Shown: piece after piece, positions 34,341 to 42,959 of the stretch
Layout: each line of letters begins with the position of its first letter
Numbering within the stretch: position 1 is the first letter of the stretch
Assembly (NCBI GenBank): GCA_903642325.1
Contig: CAHJWM010000004.1
Span: forward strand, 62,001 to 126,000
Direction: 5' to 3'
DNA length: 64,000 nt
Source: Myxococcales bacterium
GTDB taxonomy: Bacteria; Myxococcota_A; Polyangia; Polyangiales; Polyangiaceae
The notes under the pieces: generated by a model
Told to the model about the DNA's origin: nothing
The model's database searches: none
What the model saw: only the letters and a program-made list of their open reading frames with translations
Translations under genes and position numbers: made by a program

Positions 34341-35425
34341 CGGACGACAATCGGCTGTACACGCTGATCGCCGAGCTCACGTACCTGTGCCCACTGCGCT
34401 GCGTCTACTGTTCGAACCCCACGAACCTCGCGGCTCACCCGGACCGGCTTTCGACCGCGGACTGGCTGCGCGTTTTTCGCGAGGCTGCGGAGCTCGGCGC
34501 ACTGCAGCTGAACCTGAGTGGGGGAGAGCCGCTGTTGCGGAAAGATCTGGAGCAGCTCGTCGCGGGCGCCCACGCGCTCGACTTCTACAGTAACCTCATC
34601 ACGAGTGGCTTACCACTGACCCGAGACCGGTTGCAGCAGCTGCGCGACGCGGGCCTGAGCAGCGTTCAGGTATCGTTGCAGGACACGCTGCCCGCGGAGT
34701 CCGACCGCATCGCGGGGCGCGGCTCGTTCGAGCAAAAGCTCGAGGTCATGCGCTGGGTCAAGGAGCTCGGCCTGCCGCTGACACTCAACATCGTGCTGCA
34801 CCGTCAGAACTTGAGCCGCGTTGCCGACATGATTGCGCTCGCGGAGCGCCACGGGGTCGATCGCCTGGAGCTGGCGAACACGCAGTACTTGGCATGGGCA
34901 CTGCTCAACCGTAGTGCGCTCTTACCCAGCCAGGACCAGCTGGACCAAGCTCGGGAGGTGGCGCGCGCGGCGCGTCGACGCTTGCAGGGCAAGCTCGAGC
35001 TACTTTTCGTGCTTCCCGATTATTTCTCCGATCGCCCCAAAGCGTGCATGAGCGGCTGGGGCAAACGCTATCTTCTCGTCAGTCCGGACGGCATGGCGTT
35101 GCCTTGCCACCTGGCCCATACGCTAACTGGTCTGAGCTTCGAAAACGTTCAAGAGCACTCGTTGCAAGAAATTTGGCTTCATTCGCCCGGCTTTGCCGCA
35201 TTCCGCGGGGAAGCCTGGATGCCGGAGCCGTGTCGGAGCTGCGACCGCCGCGCGCTCGATTTCGGTGGCTGCCGCTGCCAAGCGTTCCACCTCACCGGCG
35301 ACGCGGCGGCAACCGATCCCGCCTGCGGGCTCGCGCCCCAGCACGGTTTGATCGGCGAGGCGCGGGCCGCCGCTGAAGCACAGCTCATTCCGCTAACGCT
35401 GAAGTATCGCGAGATGCGCCGCTGA
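34337..35425 (+). CDS. pqqE: PqqE, radical SAM PqqA peptide cyclase
   Basis: Radical SAM enzyme of 362 residues that makes the Glu-Tyr carbon-carbon crosslink in PqqA. Seen: SAM-cluster motif CPLRCVYC, LNLSGGEPLLRKDL (GGEP), the barrel core LTLNIVLHRQNL, and a C-terminal SPASM domain with the auxiliary-cluster cysteines (ACMSGWGKRYLLVSPDG, LPCHLAHT, CRSCD, GGCRCQAFHLTGD, DPACGL). The 4-base overlap with pqqD closes a five-gene coupled operon. No pqqF/G protease follows; cleavage would need an enzyme encoded elsewhere. Confidence 0.97.
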   Translation: MTDDNRLYTLIAELTYLCPLRCVYCSNPTNLAAHPDRLSTADWLRVFREAAELGALQLNLSGGEPLLRKDLEQLVAGAHALDFYSNLITSGLPLTRDRLQQLRDAGLSSVQVSLQDTLPAESDRIAGRGSFEQKLEVMRWVKELGLPLTLNIVLHRQNLSRVADMIALAERHGVDRLELANTQYLAWALLNRSALLPSQDQLDQAREVARAARRRLQGKLELLFVLPDYFSDRPKACMSGWGKRYLLVSPDGMALPCHLAHTLTGLSFENVQEHSLQEIWLHSPGFAAFRGEAWMPEPCRSCDRRALDFGGCRCQAFHLTGDAAATDPACGLAPQHGLIGEARAAAEAQLIPLTLKYREMRR

Positions 35426-35439
35426 TCGATTCCGACTGC

Positions 35440-35472
35440 GCGCGGGCTTGTCTCGTCAGAACCGGCCCGCGC
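35440..35472. terminator. Hairpin between converging pqqE and TPR-like gene
   Basis: Inverted repeat GCGCGGGC (35440-35447) / GCCCGCGC (35465-35472) with a 17-base loop that spans the stop codon of the leftward gene. No T-run. Weak candidate for ending the pqq transcript. Confidence 0.35.
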
Positions 35473-36487
35473 AGGCGACGCCCGGGCCGTTCACCGCGCA
35501 GCTCAAAGCGGCCGTCCTCACTTGCTCGGGTTCGCGGGTCCGGCCCGCAACGAGCGCGATCATGCTGCTCACCAATAAGGCGCCGCCGCCGGCGTACAAG
35601 CCAATCGCCAACGCCTCGTCCCGGTGAACACGGGAGTCGACTTCTTGACACTGCGCGAGGCGCGTCCGCCCCGGTTGCTCGCAGCTTGGCCCATTCCAAG
35701 CGTGAGCCGCGCGCTCGCGCTCGACGTTGAAGAGGACGCCGGCCGCGAGCGCACCCAGGCCGGCCGCCCCCAACAGCGCTGGCGCGAGGTACGAGCGACC
35801 GCGGTCGCCCGGCTCGGACGAAGCTCGAGCCGGGGTTGTTACCCCCACGATCCTCACGATGACGGGGTCTGCATCCACCCCGTACTCGGCCAGGACGTTG
35901 CCGTAGCGATCGAGCGCGCGGAGCGCGAGCTCGTAGTCGCGCCGTCGAAGCGCGGCTGGCAGCAGAAAGCGCGTTACGGGCCTGGCTTGTAACGTGAAGA
36001 TGGCCTTTCGACTCTTGCCGGATGCGCTCACCCCAAGCTCAATCCTCGCGACCAGGGCGGCGGGGTCAATGAGCTTGATGATCAGATGAGCATCGTCATT
36101 GCCAGGCTTGGCGCTGAGCGTGAGCCGCTGCGGCAAGGCGCTCCAGTAGCCTTGCGCCTCCAGATACGGATCCCGAATTTTCGGCGATAAGCTCTTTTCG
36201 AGTTTTAGCGACGGGTCGATGGCAAGCGCGGTCACGAAGTCTTGCTTTGCCTCGCCGGCATCTCCGAGCGCGGCCGCTGAAATGCCGAGCAACACGTAAA
36301 GGCGCGTGGCCTCCTCGCGGCTGGCGGCGCCTGCCCGCAGGGCACGCTCAGCGAGATCGTGTGTCGTCGGAAAGTCGACCTCTTGATACGCACGCTCGAC
36401 TGGCGCCAGCGCACCGCTCTCAGCCGAGGCTGCAGTCGCGAACGAGATCCCGACGCTTGCGATGATGCCGAGCGTAAAGGCCTTCAT
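35456..36487 (-). CDS. TPR-like exported membrane protein
   Basis: Protein of 343 residues; ATG 36487 lies inside the stop of the kinase gene (ATGA overlap), so the two are coupled. Signal peptide ends FATAASAES. Residues about 30-105 form TPR-like helices (AERALRAGAASREEATRLYVLLGISAAALG region, QDFVTALAIDPSLKLEKSLSPKIR). A beta-rich middle follows, then two transmembrane helices near the C-terminus (about 245-262 and 300-320). The pattern is common in myxobacterial operons with Ser/Thr kinases; likely a periplasmic partner or substrate of the kinase pathway. Function unknown. Confidence 0.75.
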   Translation of the reverse strand: MKAFTLGIIASVGISFATAASAESGALAPVERAYQEVDFPTTHDLAERALRAGAASREEATRLYVLLGISAAALGDAGEAKQDFVTALAIDPSLKLEKSLSPKIRDPYLEAQGYWSALPQRLTLSAKPGNDDAHLIIKLIDPAALVARIELGVSASGKSRKAIFTLQARPVTRFLLPAALRRRDYELALRALDRYGNVLAEYGVDADPVIVRIVGVTTPARASSEPGDRGRSYLAPALLGAAGLGALAAGVLFNVERERAAHAWNGPSCEQPGRTRLAQCQEVDSRVHRDEALAIGLYAGGGALLVSSMIALVAGRTREPEQVRTAALSCAVNGPGVACAGRF

Positions 36488-38250
36488 TCGATGCCGATCC
36501 GACGCACGGTGGTCTTGCCGGGCTCGATTGACACGCCGTAGTTGGTCTCGATGCCTTGCTCGGGGTTTCTCATCGTCAAGACCTGATTGCCCGCCGGAAG
36601 CTTCACGTTCACGAGTGGGGTCTGACCGAGTGAGTGGCCCGCGATGCTGACCTGTGACCAAGGGCTCGTGTCGATGGTCAAGAAGCCGAAAGCGGCAGGG
36701 TCCGGCTTCGCGCTCGTGCCCGAGCTCGAAGCCACGGCGATCACGGCGTGCCGTGCGGGTATCACCGCTGCACGTGGGGCCAGCGCCGCGTCGCGAACCG
36801 AGGGCCCAGGGCGAGCGCCGAACCCGACGGCGCCTTTGCCAGAGTCCAAGCTCGTAAGAGGTGCGAGCGGTGCGGCGGCTAGATCGCGTATGGGCGCCGC
36901 CGTAGGGAGTGGCGGCGAGGCCTGCGCCGTGGCCGTCACGTCGGCGACTCCGCGCACGCGGAGCGCGATATAGCCGATGATGCAGGCCGCGCCGACCAAC
37001 AGCGCAAGCACGGCCCAGACCGAGCGAACCGCGCGCCGGTGACGCTTGTTCAGCTCATCCATGCGATCGCTCATGCTCGACAATTCCGTGGACGTGCCCG
37101 GGTTGTTGTTGATTACGAGCGCGCCGGTGCTGCTTGGAACGCGATTGGAGAGCGGCGCTGGCGCGGTGCAGTCACTGCGAGCCATGAGCACCGATACCAG
37201 GCGCCGCTGTTCGATGATTTCGGTGGCAAAGAGGCCCTGCATGAGCTCGCGCAATGCTAGCGGACGGGGTGCCTTGCCGGCTTCGCGTAGCCATTCCTCG
37301 AGATCGTTTGCAAGGGCGCTCGCGTTACGGTAGCGGAGGGCCGGCACGCGTTGGAGCGCGTGATCGAGCATCATGTCGAGCTCCACGGGTAGCTCGGGGC
37401 GGTATTCCCTCGCGCGCGGAATGTCGCCCTGCAAGCTCAAGTTCATGGTTGCGGCGTCGTTGTCGCCTTTGAAGAGCCGCCGGCCCGTGAGCGACTCCCA
37501 CAGCAGCACCCCGGTGCTCCAGACATCGGCGCGGCGATCGACGAGCTCGCCCTTGGCCTGCTCGGGCGCGATGTAGCCGACCTTGCCCTTCACGACGCCG
37601 GTGGCCGTACGACCCTCGTGGGTCTTGGCTTTGGCGATACCAAAGTCGAGCACTTTGACTAGGCCGTCGTTGGTCACGAACACGTTCTGCGGCGACACGT
37701 CACGGTGTACGATTTCGAGCGGCTGACCGTGCACGTCGGTGGCATCGTGGGCGTAGCTCAAGCCCGTCAGCACCGAGATCGCGATACTCACGGCCAGCTC
37801 GATGGGCAGCTGCCCGCGCTCGAAAGCGCGCCGAAGCACGCGGTGCAGCGGCTGGCCTTCGAGGTATTCCATTGCGATGCAACAACGGCCTTCGATGACT
37901 CCTACTTCCAGCGTTTTGACGACATGCGGATGGTCGAGCACGCACAGCAGCCGCGCCTCATCGAGGAACATCTGCACCAGCCGCTGATCTTCGGTGAAGT
38001 GCGTGTGAAGGCGCTTGATCACCACCGGGCGGTGCACGAACGGCGCAACCTCCCAGGCGGCCAGAAAGACCTCCGCCATGCCACCGTGGCCGAGGCGCGC
38101 GACCAGCTTGTAACGCTCGAGCGACTCGAGCAGCTCTTCTGGAACGACGTGCGACGAAGAGCCGTTGAAGCTCGGCACGACCGGCGTGAGCTCTTGATAC
38201 GCTTCTTCGAGGAAGACCGGGGGCGCGGCGATGGGAGATGAGGACTGCAC
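36484..38250 (-). CDS. Transmembrane Ser/Thr protein kinase with PEGA domain
   Basis: Kinase of 588 residues. Catalytic domain about 47-320: glycine loop LGHGGMAEVF, Lys79 in VVIKRL, HRDVSPQNV (Asp184), DFG (Asp202) in VLDFGIAKA and APEQ; all key residues present, so active. A disordered, Pro/Ala-rich region holds one transmembrane helix (about 410-432, VWAVLALLVGAACIIGYIA). The C-terminus (about 525-585) is a PEGA-like domain (GFLTIDTSPWSQVSIAGHSLG, TPLVNVKLPAGNQVL), thought to lie outside the membrane. Translationally coupled to the TPR-like gene. Confidence 0.93.
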   Translation of the reverse strand: MQSSSPIAAPPVFLEEAYQELTPVVPSFNGSSSHVVPEELLESLERYKLVARLGHGGMAEVFLAAWEVAPFVHRPVVIKRLHTHFTEDQRLVQMFLDEARLLCVLDHPHVVKTLEVGVIEGRCCIAMEYLEGQPLHRVLRRAFERGQLPIELAVSIAISVLTGLSYAHDATDVHGQPLEIVHRDVSPQNVFVTNDGLVKVLDFGIAKAKTHEGRTATGVVKGKVGYIAPEQAKGELVDRRADVWSTGVLLWESLTGRRLFKGDNDAATMNLSLQGDIPRAREYRPELPVELDMMLDHALQRVPALRYRNASALANDLEEWLREAGKAPRPLALRELMQGLFATEIIEQRRLVSVLMARSDCTAPAPLSNRVPSSTGALVINNNPGTSTELSSMSDRMDELNKRHRRAVRSVWAVLALLVGAACIIGYIALRVRGVADVTATAQASPPLPTAAPIRDLAAAPLAPLTSLDSGKGAVGFGARPGPSVRDAALAPRAAVIPARHAVIAVASSSGTSAKPDPAAFGFLTIDTSPWSQVSIAGHSLGQTPLVNVKLPAGNQVLTMRNPEQGIETNYGVSIEPGKTTVRRIGIE

Positions 38251-38365
38251 GCGAGAGATCCTAACTTCTATCGTTCAACTCTTGGGTAACGGCACAAGAA
38301 ATCTGCGGAACATTTGTGTGGCGAGGTCGGCGGCCGAGCACCGGCCGACGCCGGTGTAAGCGCTA

Positions 38366-40027
38366 TCACCCTTCGCAGTAGCCTTGAGAGCAGGTTTGAC
38401 TAGCCTTGCAGTCGCCTTGCACCTTGCACGCGGTGCACGTGGTCGTGCCCGTAGCCTTCACGTCGAACAGGCACGAACACGGGTTTTCGGGCTTGAAAGG
38501 CTGGATGTTTCCGCCGTCTTTCGTGCGAGACACGCGCATGGCGCATTCGGGAATCAAACCGCTCTGCGCGTACACGTCCAGAAGCAGAACGCCGTTGGGC
38601 AAGGCCTTGCTGCCCGATAGGTAGCCGACGATGTCCGTCACTACCTGACGCTTGCTCGCATTCACCGGGTTCCCGGATTCATCGACCTTGAGCAGCAGGT
38701 GCAAGGGCCCCCAGACTGGATAGTGCCCATCGCGCACGTTTCGCTTATCGTGCGCATTGCTGGTCGAGTCTGGGAAGACCGCGCACGTTTGCGCGCTGTC
38801 CTGGAAACCGAGCACACGAATTTGAGCGCGCAGATTTTTGCTGTCGATGTAGTCCGCCGCCAGAATGCCGATCGCTCGATTGGCCGTGCCCTGTTGTTGG
38901 CCGGCGCTTTGAATGTCTGCCGCGACGTCGTCCGAGCTCTTGTGGGCCTTGCCGCGCCAGACCGTTGCGGGCACGCCGATCGCGGCGGAGAGCATGGCCT
39001 GGGTGCCGGAGGACGGGCTGCGCTGGAACAAATAGCTTTCGTCGTTCCACACCAGCGTCTGATTAACCGCATCCCGGACACCACCGTCGGCGCCGAAGCC
39101 GAATACGAAATAGGCCGCTTGCGCGCTGATTTCGGCAAACGCCGAGCTCGTGGGGACGACGAACGTCATGGTTTGAACCGGCCCATGCGCGTCTCGGACT
39201 TGGGACGAAGTCAGGTTGGCATCCTCGAACCCTGGGCAGCTCTGCGCAAATACGTCAGACACGCCGATGTCTACCGCCACTCCGGGAGCGGGAAGATCGC
39301 ACGCCAGACCGGTGCTGGAGGAGCTATCCCAGTAGGTGGCGCTCGCGGCGGGGGCGGTTGCTCCGGTGACGAGCGGCGTGCCGTTCAAGATCGCATCCAC
39401 GCCGGCGCAAGAGCCGGTGGACGCGTACACGACGTAGACCCTTTGATTGACCACTTGCTGCGCGATCTGCTGCAAGAACGGTTTGGCGGCGGAGGACCCG
39501 GAGATGTAAACGACAGTGCCCTGGGCGGCCAAGTCTGAGCAGGCCTTCCCGGCAGTCGCGCCGCTGCCACCACTGCCGGCGCTGGGTGAAGCGCCGATCG
39601 TCCCGCTGGCGCCGCCGGCGGAGCTCGGAAGATCGGGCAGCTTGCCGTCCGGACCCAGTTTGGTCAGCCGTACGACGTTATCGAAGTGCGTACATACCGA
39701 CGACGTACACGCGTTTTCAAAGCCTAAAATGTCGGTCGGCGCGCACGCGTAGCAGCCTAGACCGTTGAATCCCGTAACATCCCGACAGCTTCCGACGGCG
39801 CCCGAGTCCCCCGCGCTGCCGGCGTCGCCGCCGGCCCCCGACGCGCCAATACTTGGGCCGCCGGAATTGCCCCGGCCCGCATCGCCGAGGGCCGATCTGC
39901 CGGCCGAGCCCGCCCCACTGGCGATCGGACCAAACTGATCATTGGGGTCTTGAAGCTTGGTGCAGGCCGCGAGCAGCAGGCCCCAAGCGAGTGACCGTTG
40001 AACTGCGTGACGCGAGCGATGCCTCAT
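38366..40027 (-). CDS. PstS-like periplasmic-binding-fold lipoprotein
   Basis: Lipoprotein of 553 residues; start at ATG 40027 (MRHRSRHAVQRSLAWGLLLAAC) is preferred to 40042. After a Gly/Ser/Ala-rich linker and a Cys-rich segment it carries a phosphate-binding-protein-like domain: VVYISGSSAAKPFLQQIA, YVVYASTGSCAGVDAI, DIGVSDVFAQ, FQRSPSSGTQAMLSAAIGVP and YPVWGPLHLLLKVD. The ligand-binding segments are altered from PstS, so the ligand may not be phosphate. The C-terminus is a Cys cluster (CSCLFDVKATGTTTCTACK, CKASQTC). No ABC transporter genes are adjacent. It lies upstream of the kinase gene on the same strand, 115 bases apart. Confidence 0.75.
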   Translation of the reverse strand: MRHRSRHAVQRSLAWGLLLAACTKLQDPNDQFGPIASGAGSAGRSALGDAGRGNSGGPSIGASGAGGDAGSAGDSGAVGSCRDVTGFNGLGCYACAPTDILGFENACTSSVCTHFDNVVRLTKLGPDGKLPDLPSSAGGASGTIGASPSAGSGGSGATAGKACSDLAAQGTVVYISGSSAAKPFLQQIAQQVVNQRVYVVYASTGSCAGVDAILNGTPLVTGATAPAASATYWDSSSSTGLACDLPAPGVAVDIGVSDVFAQSCPGFEDANLTSSQVRDAHGPVQTMTFVVPTSSAFAEISAQAAYFVFGFGADGGVRDAVNQTLVWNDESYLFQRSPSSGTQAMLSAAIGVPATVWRGKAHKSSDDVAADIQSAGQQQGTANRAIGILAADYIDSKNLRAQIRVLGFQDSAQTCAVFPDSTSNAHDKRNVRDGHYPVWGPLHLLLKVDESGNPVNASKRQVVTDIVGYLSGSKALPNGVLLLDVYAQSGLIPECAMRVSRTKDGGNIQPFKPENPCSCLFDVKATGTTTCTACKVQGDCKASQTCSQGYCEG

Positions 40028-40695
40028 TCTATATCCGAGCATTAGCCACCCGCACGAGCGTTACGTCGCGCCACGTGCGGACTGGTTTGCGCATCCTGTG
40101 CGCGGGGCTCGATGCTACATGCGGGCTCTTGTCGCCTCGGTGAAGATCGCGTGACTTTCAACCGCGCGTCGACAGATGCCCAGGCACGACGTGGCGTCGA
40201 AACCCTGCCAGTCTCTTCCGTCAGAAGGCGTTCGCCCCGCATGAGGCTCCCGTCCGAGCGTCAACATCATTGGCGCCGGCTCACCAGACCCGCGAAACGC
40301 GAGCCGTGCGATCGATTAAGGAGTGACGGCCGGGTGACCTGGCGTTGGCATCCTAGCAATCGTGGCTGGCTCGGCGGTGCCTAGAAGCTTCGTCTTAGAG
40401 GACGGTTGCAACGCCGACGCCCGCTCGAAACATTTGCGCGAGCGGAGGAGGGATTGCGTGGCTCTGCTTCGCCAAACAAAATACACTGCAGTCGAGCGCA
40501 CGAGCGACGTAGGGGACAACCAAATTTCACGGCCAAGGCGGCCCCGTCGCTCCGCCGCTCGCACGGAGGCCCGGTTCTTTCCTGTGGCGTGTCAGTAATG
40601 CCCGCTGTGGCGCGCCTGTGCACGCGGCCCTTTTGAGTTGTAGCGAAACACACCGGCGGAACGTGCACGAAACTTGCATCTTCGATGCTGCTTCA
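40028..40695. other. Long intergenic region, no gene supported
   Basis: About 668 bases between the leftward lipoprotein gene and the rightward YihY gene, so it should carry two promoters. Short frames here lack ribosome binding sites and look like noise rich in Arg. No tRNA-like fold, insertion sequence end or repeat was recognised. A small GCATC-TTC-GATGC dyad lies just before the YihY start (40675-40687). Confidence 0.45.
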
Positions 40696-41670
40696 ATGAA
40701 GTCAATTAAAGACAGCGGCCCGTATTTGGTCATTAAAGACACCCTGACCGGCTGGGACGAGGACAACGTGACGCGGTTGGCCGCTTCCCTGGCCTATTAC
40801 ACGCTGCTGTCTATCGCGCCCTTGATCATCCTCGCGGTCGCTGTCGCCGGCCTCGCATTCGGTCGAGATGCGGCGCGGGAGCATATTTCGGCTGAGCTGG
40901 CCAGCGTCGTTGGCGCAGGCGCAGCCGATTCGATCAAAACCATCGCCAAGAATGCGAGCACGCCGGGGTCGGGCATCGTCAGCGTAGTGATTGGCTTAGT
41001 GGTGTTGCTGTTCGGCGCCTCCGGGGTTTTCGGCGAGCTCCAGTCGGCGTTGAACACGGTTTGGCAAGTCGCACCCAAGCCCGGCCGCGGCGTCTGGGGC
41101 GTGATCAAGGATCGCTTCTTTTCGTTTTCGCTGGTGGTCGTCGTGGCCTTCCTGCTCCTCGTGTCTTTGGTCATCAGCGCCGCGCTGACCTGGGTCGGAC
41201 AAGCCTTCGAAAAATCCCTACCTGGTGGGGCTTTCGTTTGGCAAATTTTGAATTTCGGCATCTCACTCGCGGTGGTGACGGCACTCTTCGCGCTGATGTT
41301 CAAGACGCTGCCCGACGCGCGCATCAAGTGGAAAGACGTGTTCGTCGGTGCCTTCGTCACCGCCGTACTGTTCACGCTTGGAAAGTTTGGCCTCGGTATT
41401 TATCTTGGGAGTGCGGGCGTTTCGTCTGCTTATGGCGCGGCCGGCTCGATTGTCGCGCTAGTGATCTGGGTTTATTACTCGTCGCAAGTCGTGCTCATCG
41501 GCGCTGAATTCACGGAGGTGTACGCGCGCCGATACGGCTCGCAGATCACGCCGGATGAAAAAGCCGTTTCGGTCGACGAGCTACGAGCCACGACGGACAA
41601 GGAAGCCGCCCAAAAGGCGGCGGCCGAGCATAAAGACGGCACCACCGGCGCCCAAGGCGCGGCTGGGTAG
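40696..41670 (+). CDS. YihY/BrkB-family inner-membrane protein
   Basis: Membrane protein of 324 residues, start at ATG 40696 (MKSIKDSGPYLV). Six hydrophobic helices with family motifs: DNVTRLAASLAYYTLLSIAPL, GLVVLLFGASGVFGELQSALN, GASGVF and SSAYGAAGSIVALVIWVYYSSQ (family usually YGAAGSLVVLLLWVYYS), then VLIGAEFTEVYAR. Formerly misnamed ribonuclease BN; proposed as a transporter or virulence factor. The C-terminal 40 residues are hydrophilic and Ala-rich. Function here unknown. Confidence 0.92.
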   Translation: MKSIKDSGPYLVIKDTLTGWDEDNVTRLAASLAYYTLLSIAPLIILAVAVAGLAFGRDAAREHISAELASVVGAGAADSIKTIAKNASTPGSGIVSVVIGLVVLLFGASGVFGELQSALNTVWQVAPKPGRGVWGVIKDRFFSFSLVVVVAFLLLVSLVISAALTWVGQAFEKSLPGGAFVWQILNFGISLAVVTALFALMFKTLPDARIKWKDVFVGAFVTAVLFTLGKFGLGIYLGSAGVSSAYGAAGSIVALVIWVYYSSQVVLIGAEFTEVYARRYGSQITPDEKAVSVDELRATTDKEAAQKAAAEHKDGTTGAQGAAG

Positions 41671-41676
41671 GCGTGC

Positions 41677-42345
41677 TCAGCTGCGCTGCGCGAAGACCGA
41701 GGTGTCGAAGCGCGCGAGCAAGTCAGCAGCATCATCATAGATGGCCACGGCCCCCGCCAATGCTCCATCGGGGTGACCTCCGGAGCGCAATGCCACGGCA
41801 CGGACGCCGGCGCGTACGGCGGCTTCCACGTCGTAGGGGGTGTCCCCGACCATCACCGCCTCCCCGGGCGAGCATTGTCCTTTTTTCAGCGCCACCAGCA
41901 CGATGTCGGGATCGGGCTTGGAGTGCTTCGCATCGTCCGAAGAAGTTTGATGATCCAAATAGGGGAGCGCGCCGCACAATTCCAAGAGCGGGTTCAGCTC
42001 CTCTTCCTTGGCCGAGCTCGCGACGATGAGCCGTAGCCCGGCGCTGCTCAAACGCCTGAGTAACGCTTCCGCTTTTGGAAACGCGCGTAGCTGGGGTAAA
42101 TAAACGTGCTGAAAATGGGCGCCACGCTCGGTCGACAGCCGCTTTGCTTCGTGCGAGTCGGGCTGCAAGCCCGTCACCTCGGGGATCAGTTTGTCGCCAC
42201 CCTTGCCGATCAACTCGCGCACGAGTGACAGCTCGGTCTTGTAGCCATTGTGCTCGAGCACATCGAACCAAGCTTGGGCGTGGGCGTCATTGCTATCGAC
42301 CAAGGTGCCGTCGACGTCCAGGAGCACCACTTTCAACGCTTTCAT
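41677..42345 (-). CDS. HAD-superfamily phosphatase
   Basis: Phosphatase of 222 residues, ATG 42345 overlapping the upstream stop (ATGA). HAD motifs: LLDVDGTLVDSNDAH (nucleophile and acid Asp), VASSA (motif II), KHSKPDPDI (motif III Lys) and VGDTPYDVEAA (motif IV). The alpha-helical cap between motifs I and II is typical of phosphoglycolate phosphatase-like enzymes. Last gene of the molybdoenzyme operon; its substrate and any link with the cofactor pathway are unknown. Confidence 0.9.
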   Translation of the reverse strand: MKALKVVLLDVDGTLVDSNDAHAQAWFDVLEHNGYKTELSLVRELIGKGGDKLIPEVTGLQPDSHEAKRLSTERGAHFQHVYLPQLRAFPKAEALLRRLSSAGLRLIVASSAKEEELNPLLELCGALPYLDHQTSSDDAKHSKPDPDIVLVALKKGQCSPGEAVMVGDTPYDVEAAVRAGVRAVALRSGGHPDGALAGAVAIYDDAADLLARFDTSVFAQRS

Positions 42346-42959
42346 CGCGGCCCGACACGCATGCACCGTGCCAGCACCGACTCGGGTCGTAAATGCTGCG
42401 CGTCGGTCGCCGTATCCACGTCTTGTTCGCCGTCCGACCAGGGCAGGGCGCTGACCGACGCCGGACCGTTCAAGAGCGCGCTGGCTCCCGCATCGCCGCG
42501 CAGGGCGGCGAGAGCGCCGAAATAGGCTTTTGGGAATAATGCCGGAACGGCGTTCTTTCCCGCATAGCGAGACGCGGTGAGTGTTCGCGATTTTTCATAT
42601 TCGCCGATCAGTTGATCTAAATGGAAAGCGGTCAAGCGCGGTTGGTCGCACAGCGCGACCAGGAGCGCGTCACAGCACGATCGTCGTGCCCAAGCGCACG
42701 CTGTGCGAATCGAGCTGGCGACGCCTTCGCTCCAAGCGTCGTTGTTTATGACTTCTACCGGCAATCCGCCGAGGGCGGCGCGCACAGCGTCGGCGTGCGC
42801 GCCGATCACCACGGCGCACGCTGTGGCCCGCGATTGACGAGCGCACTCTGCCGCAAGGCGCACGAGTGGCTGATCGCCATGAGGTAACAGCTGCTTCGGC
42901 GAACCCAAACGCCGTGACGCGCCCGCCGCCAAAATCGCACAAGCGACACGTGCGCTCAC
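42342..42959 (-). CDS. mocA: Molybdenum cofactor cytidylyltransferase (MocA-like)
   Basis: Nucleotidyltransferase of 205 residues, GTG start overlapping the XdhC stop (GTGA). N-terminal nucleotide-binding ILAAGASRRLGSPKQLL (the GASRRLGxPKQLL form typical of MocA) then NNDAWSEGVASSIR, ALLVALCDQPRL and RYAGKNAVPALFPKAY, and GDAGASALL. MocA adds CMP to molybdopterin to give the dinucleotide form required by PaoABC-type aldehyde oxidoreductases. Position after the structural genes and the XdhC chaperone supports this. Confidence 0.88.
   Translation of the reverse strand: MSARVACAILAAGASRRLGSPKQLLPHGDQPLVRLAAECARQSRATACAVVIGAHADAVRAALGGLPVEVINNDAWSEGVASSIRTACAWARRSCCDALLVALCDQPRLTAFHLDQLIGEYEKSRTLTASRYAGKNAVPALFPKAYFGALAALRGDAGASALLNGPASVSALPWSDGEQDVDTATDAQHLRPESVLARCMRVGPR

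Noticed and set aside
27947-35425. PQQ region as a recently acquired island
   Set aside because: No integrase, tRNA, direct-repeat boundaries or clear change in codon use was seen; it looks native.
40112-40636. Several short frames in the 668-base gap before the YihY gene
   Set aside because: All are Arg/Ser-rich, lack ribosome binding sites and start in both directions at once, as expected of non-coding GC-rich DNA.
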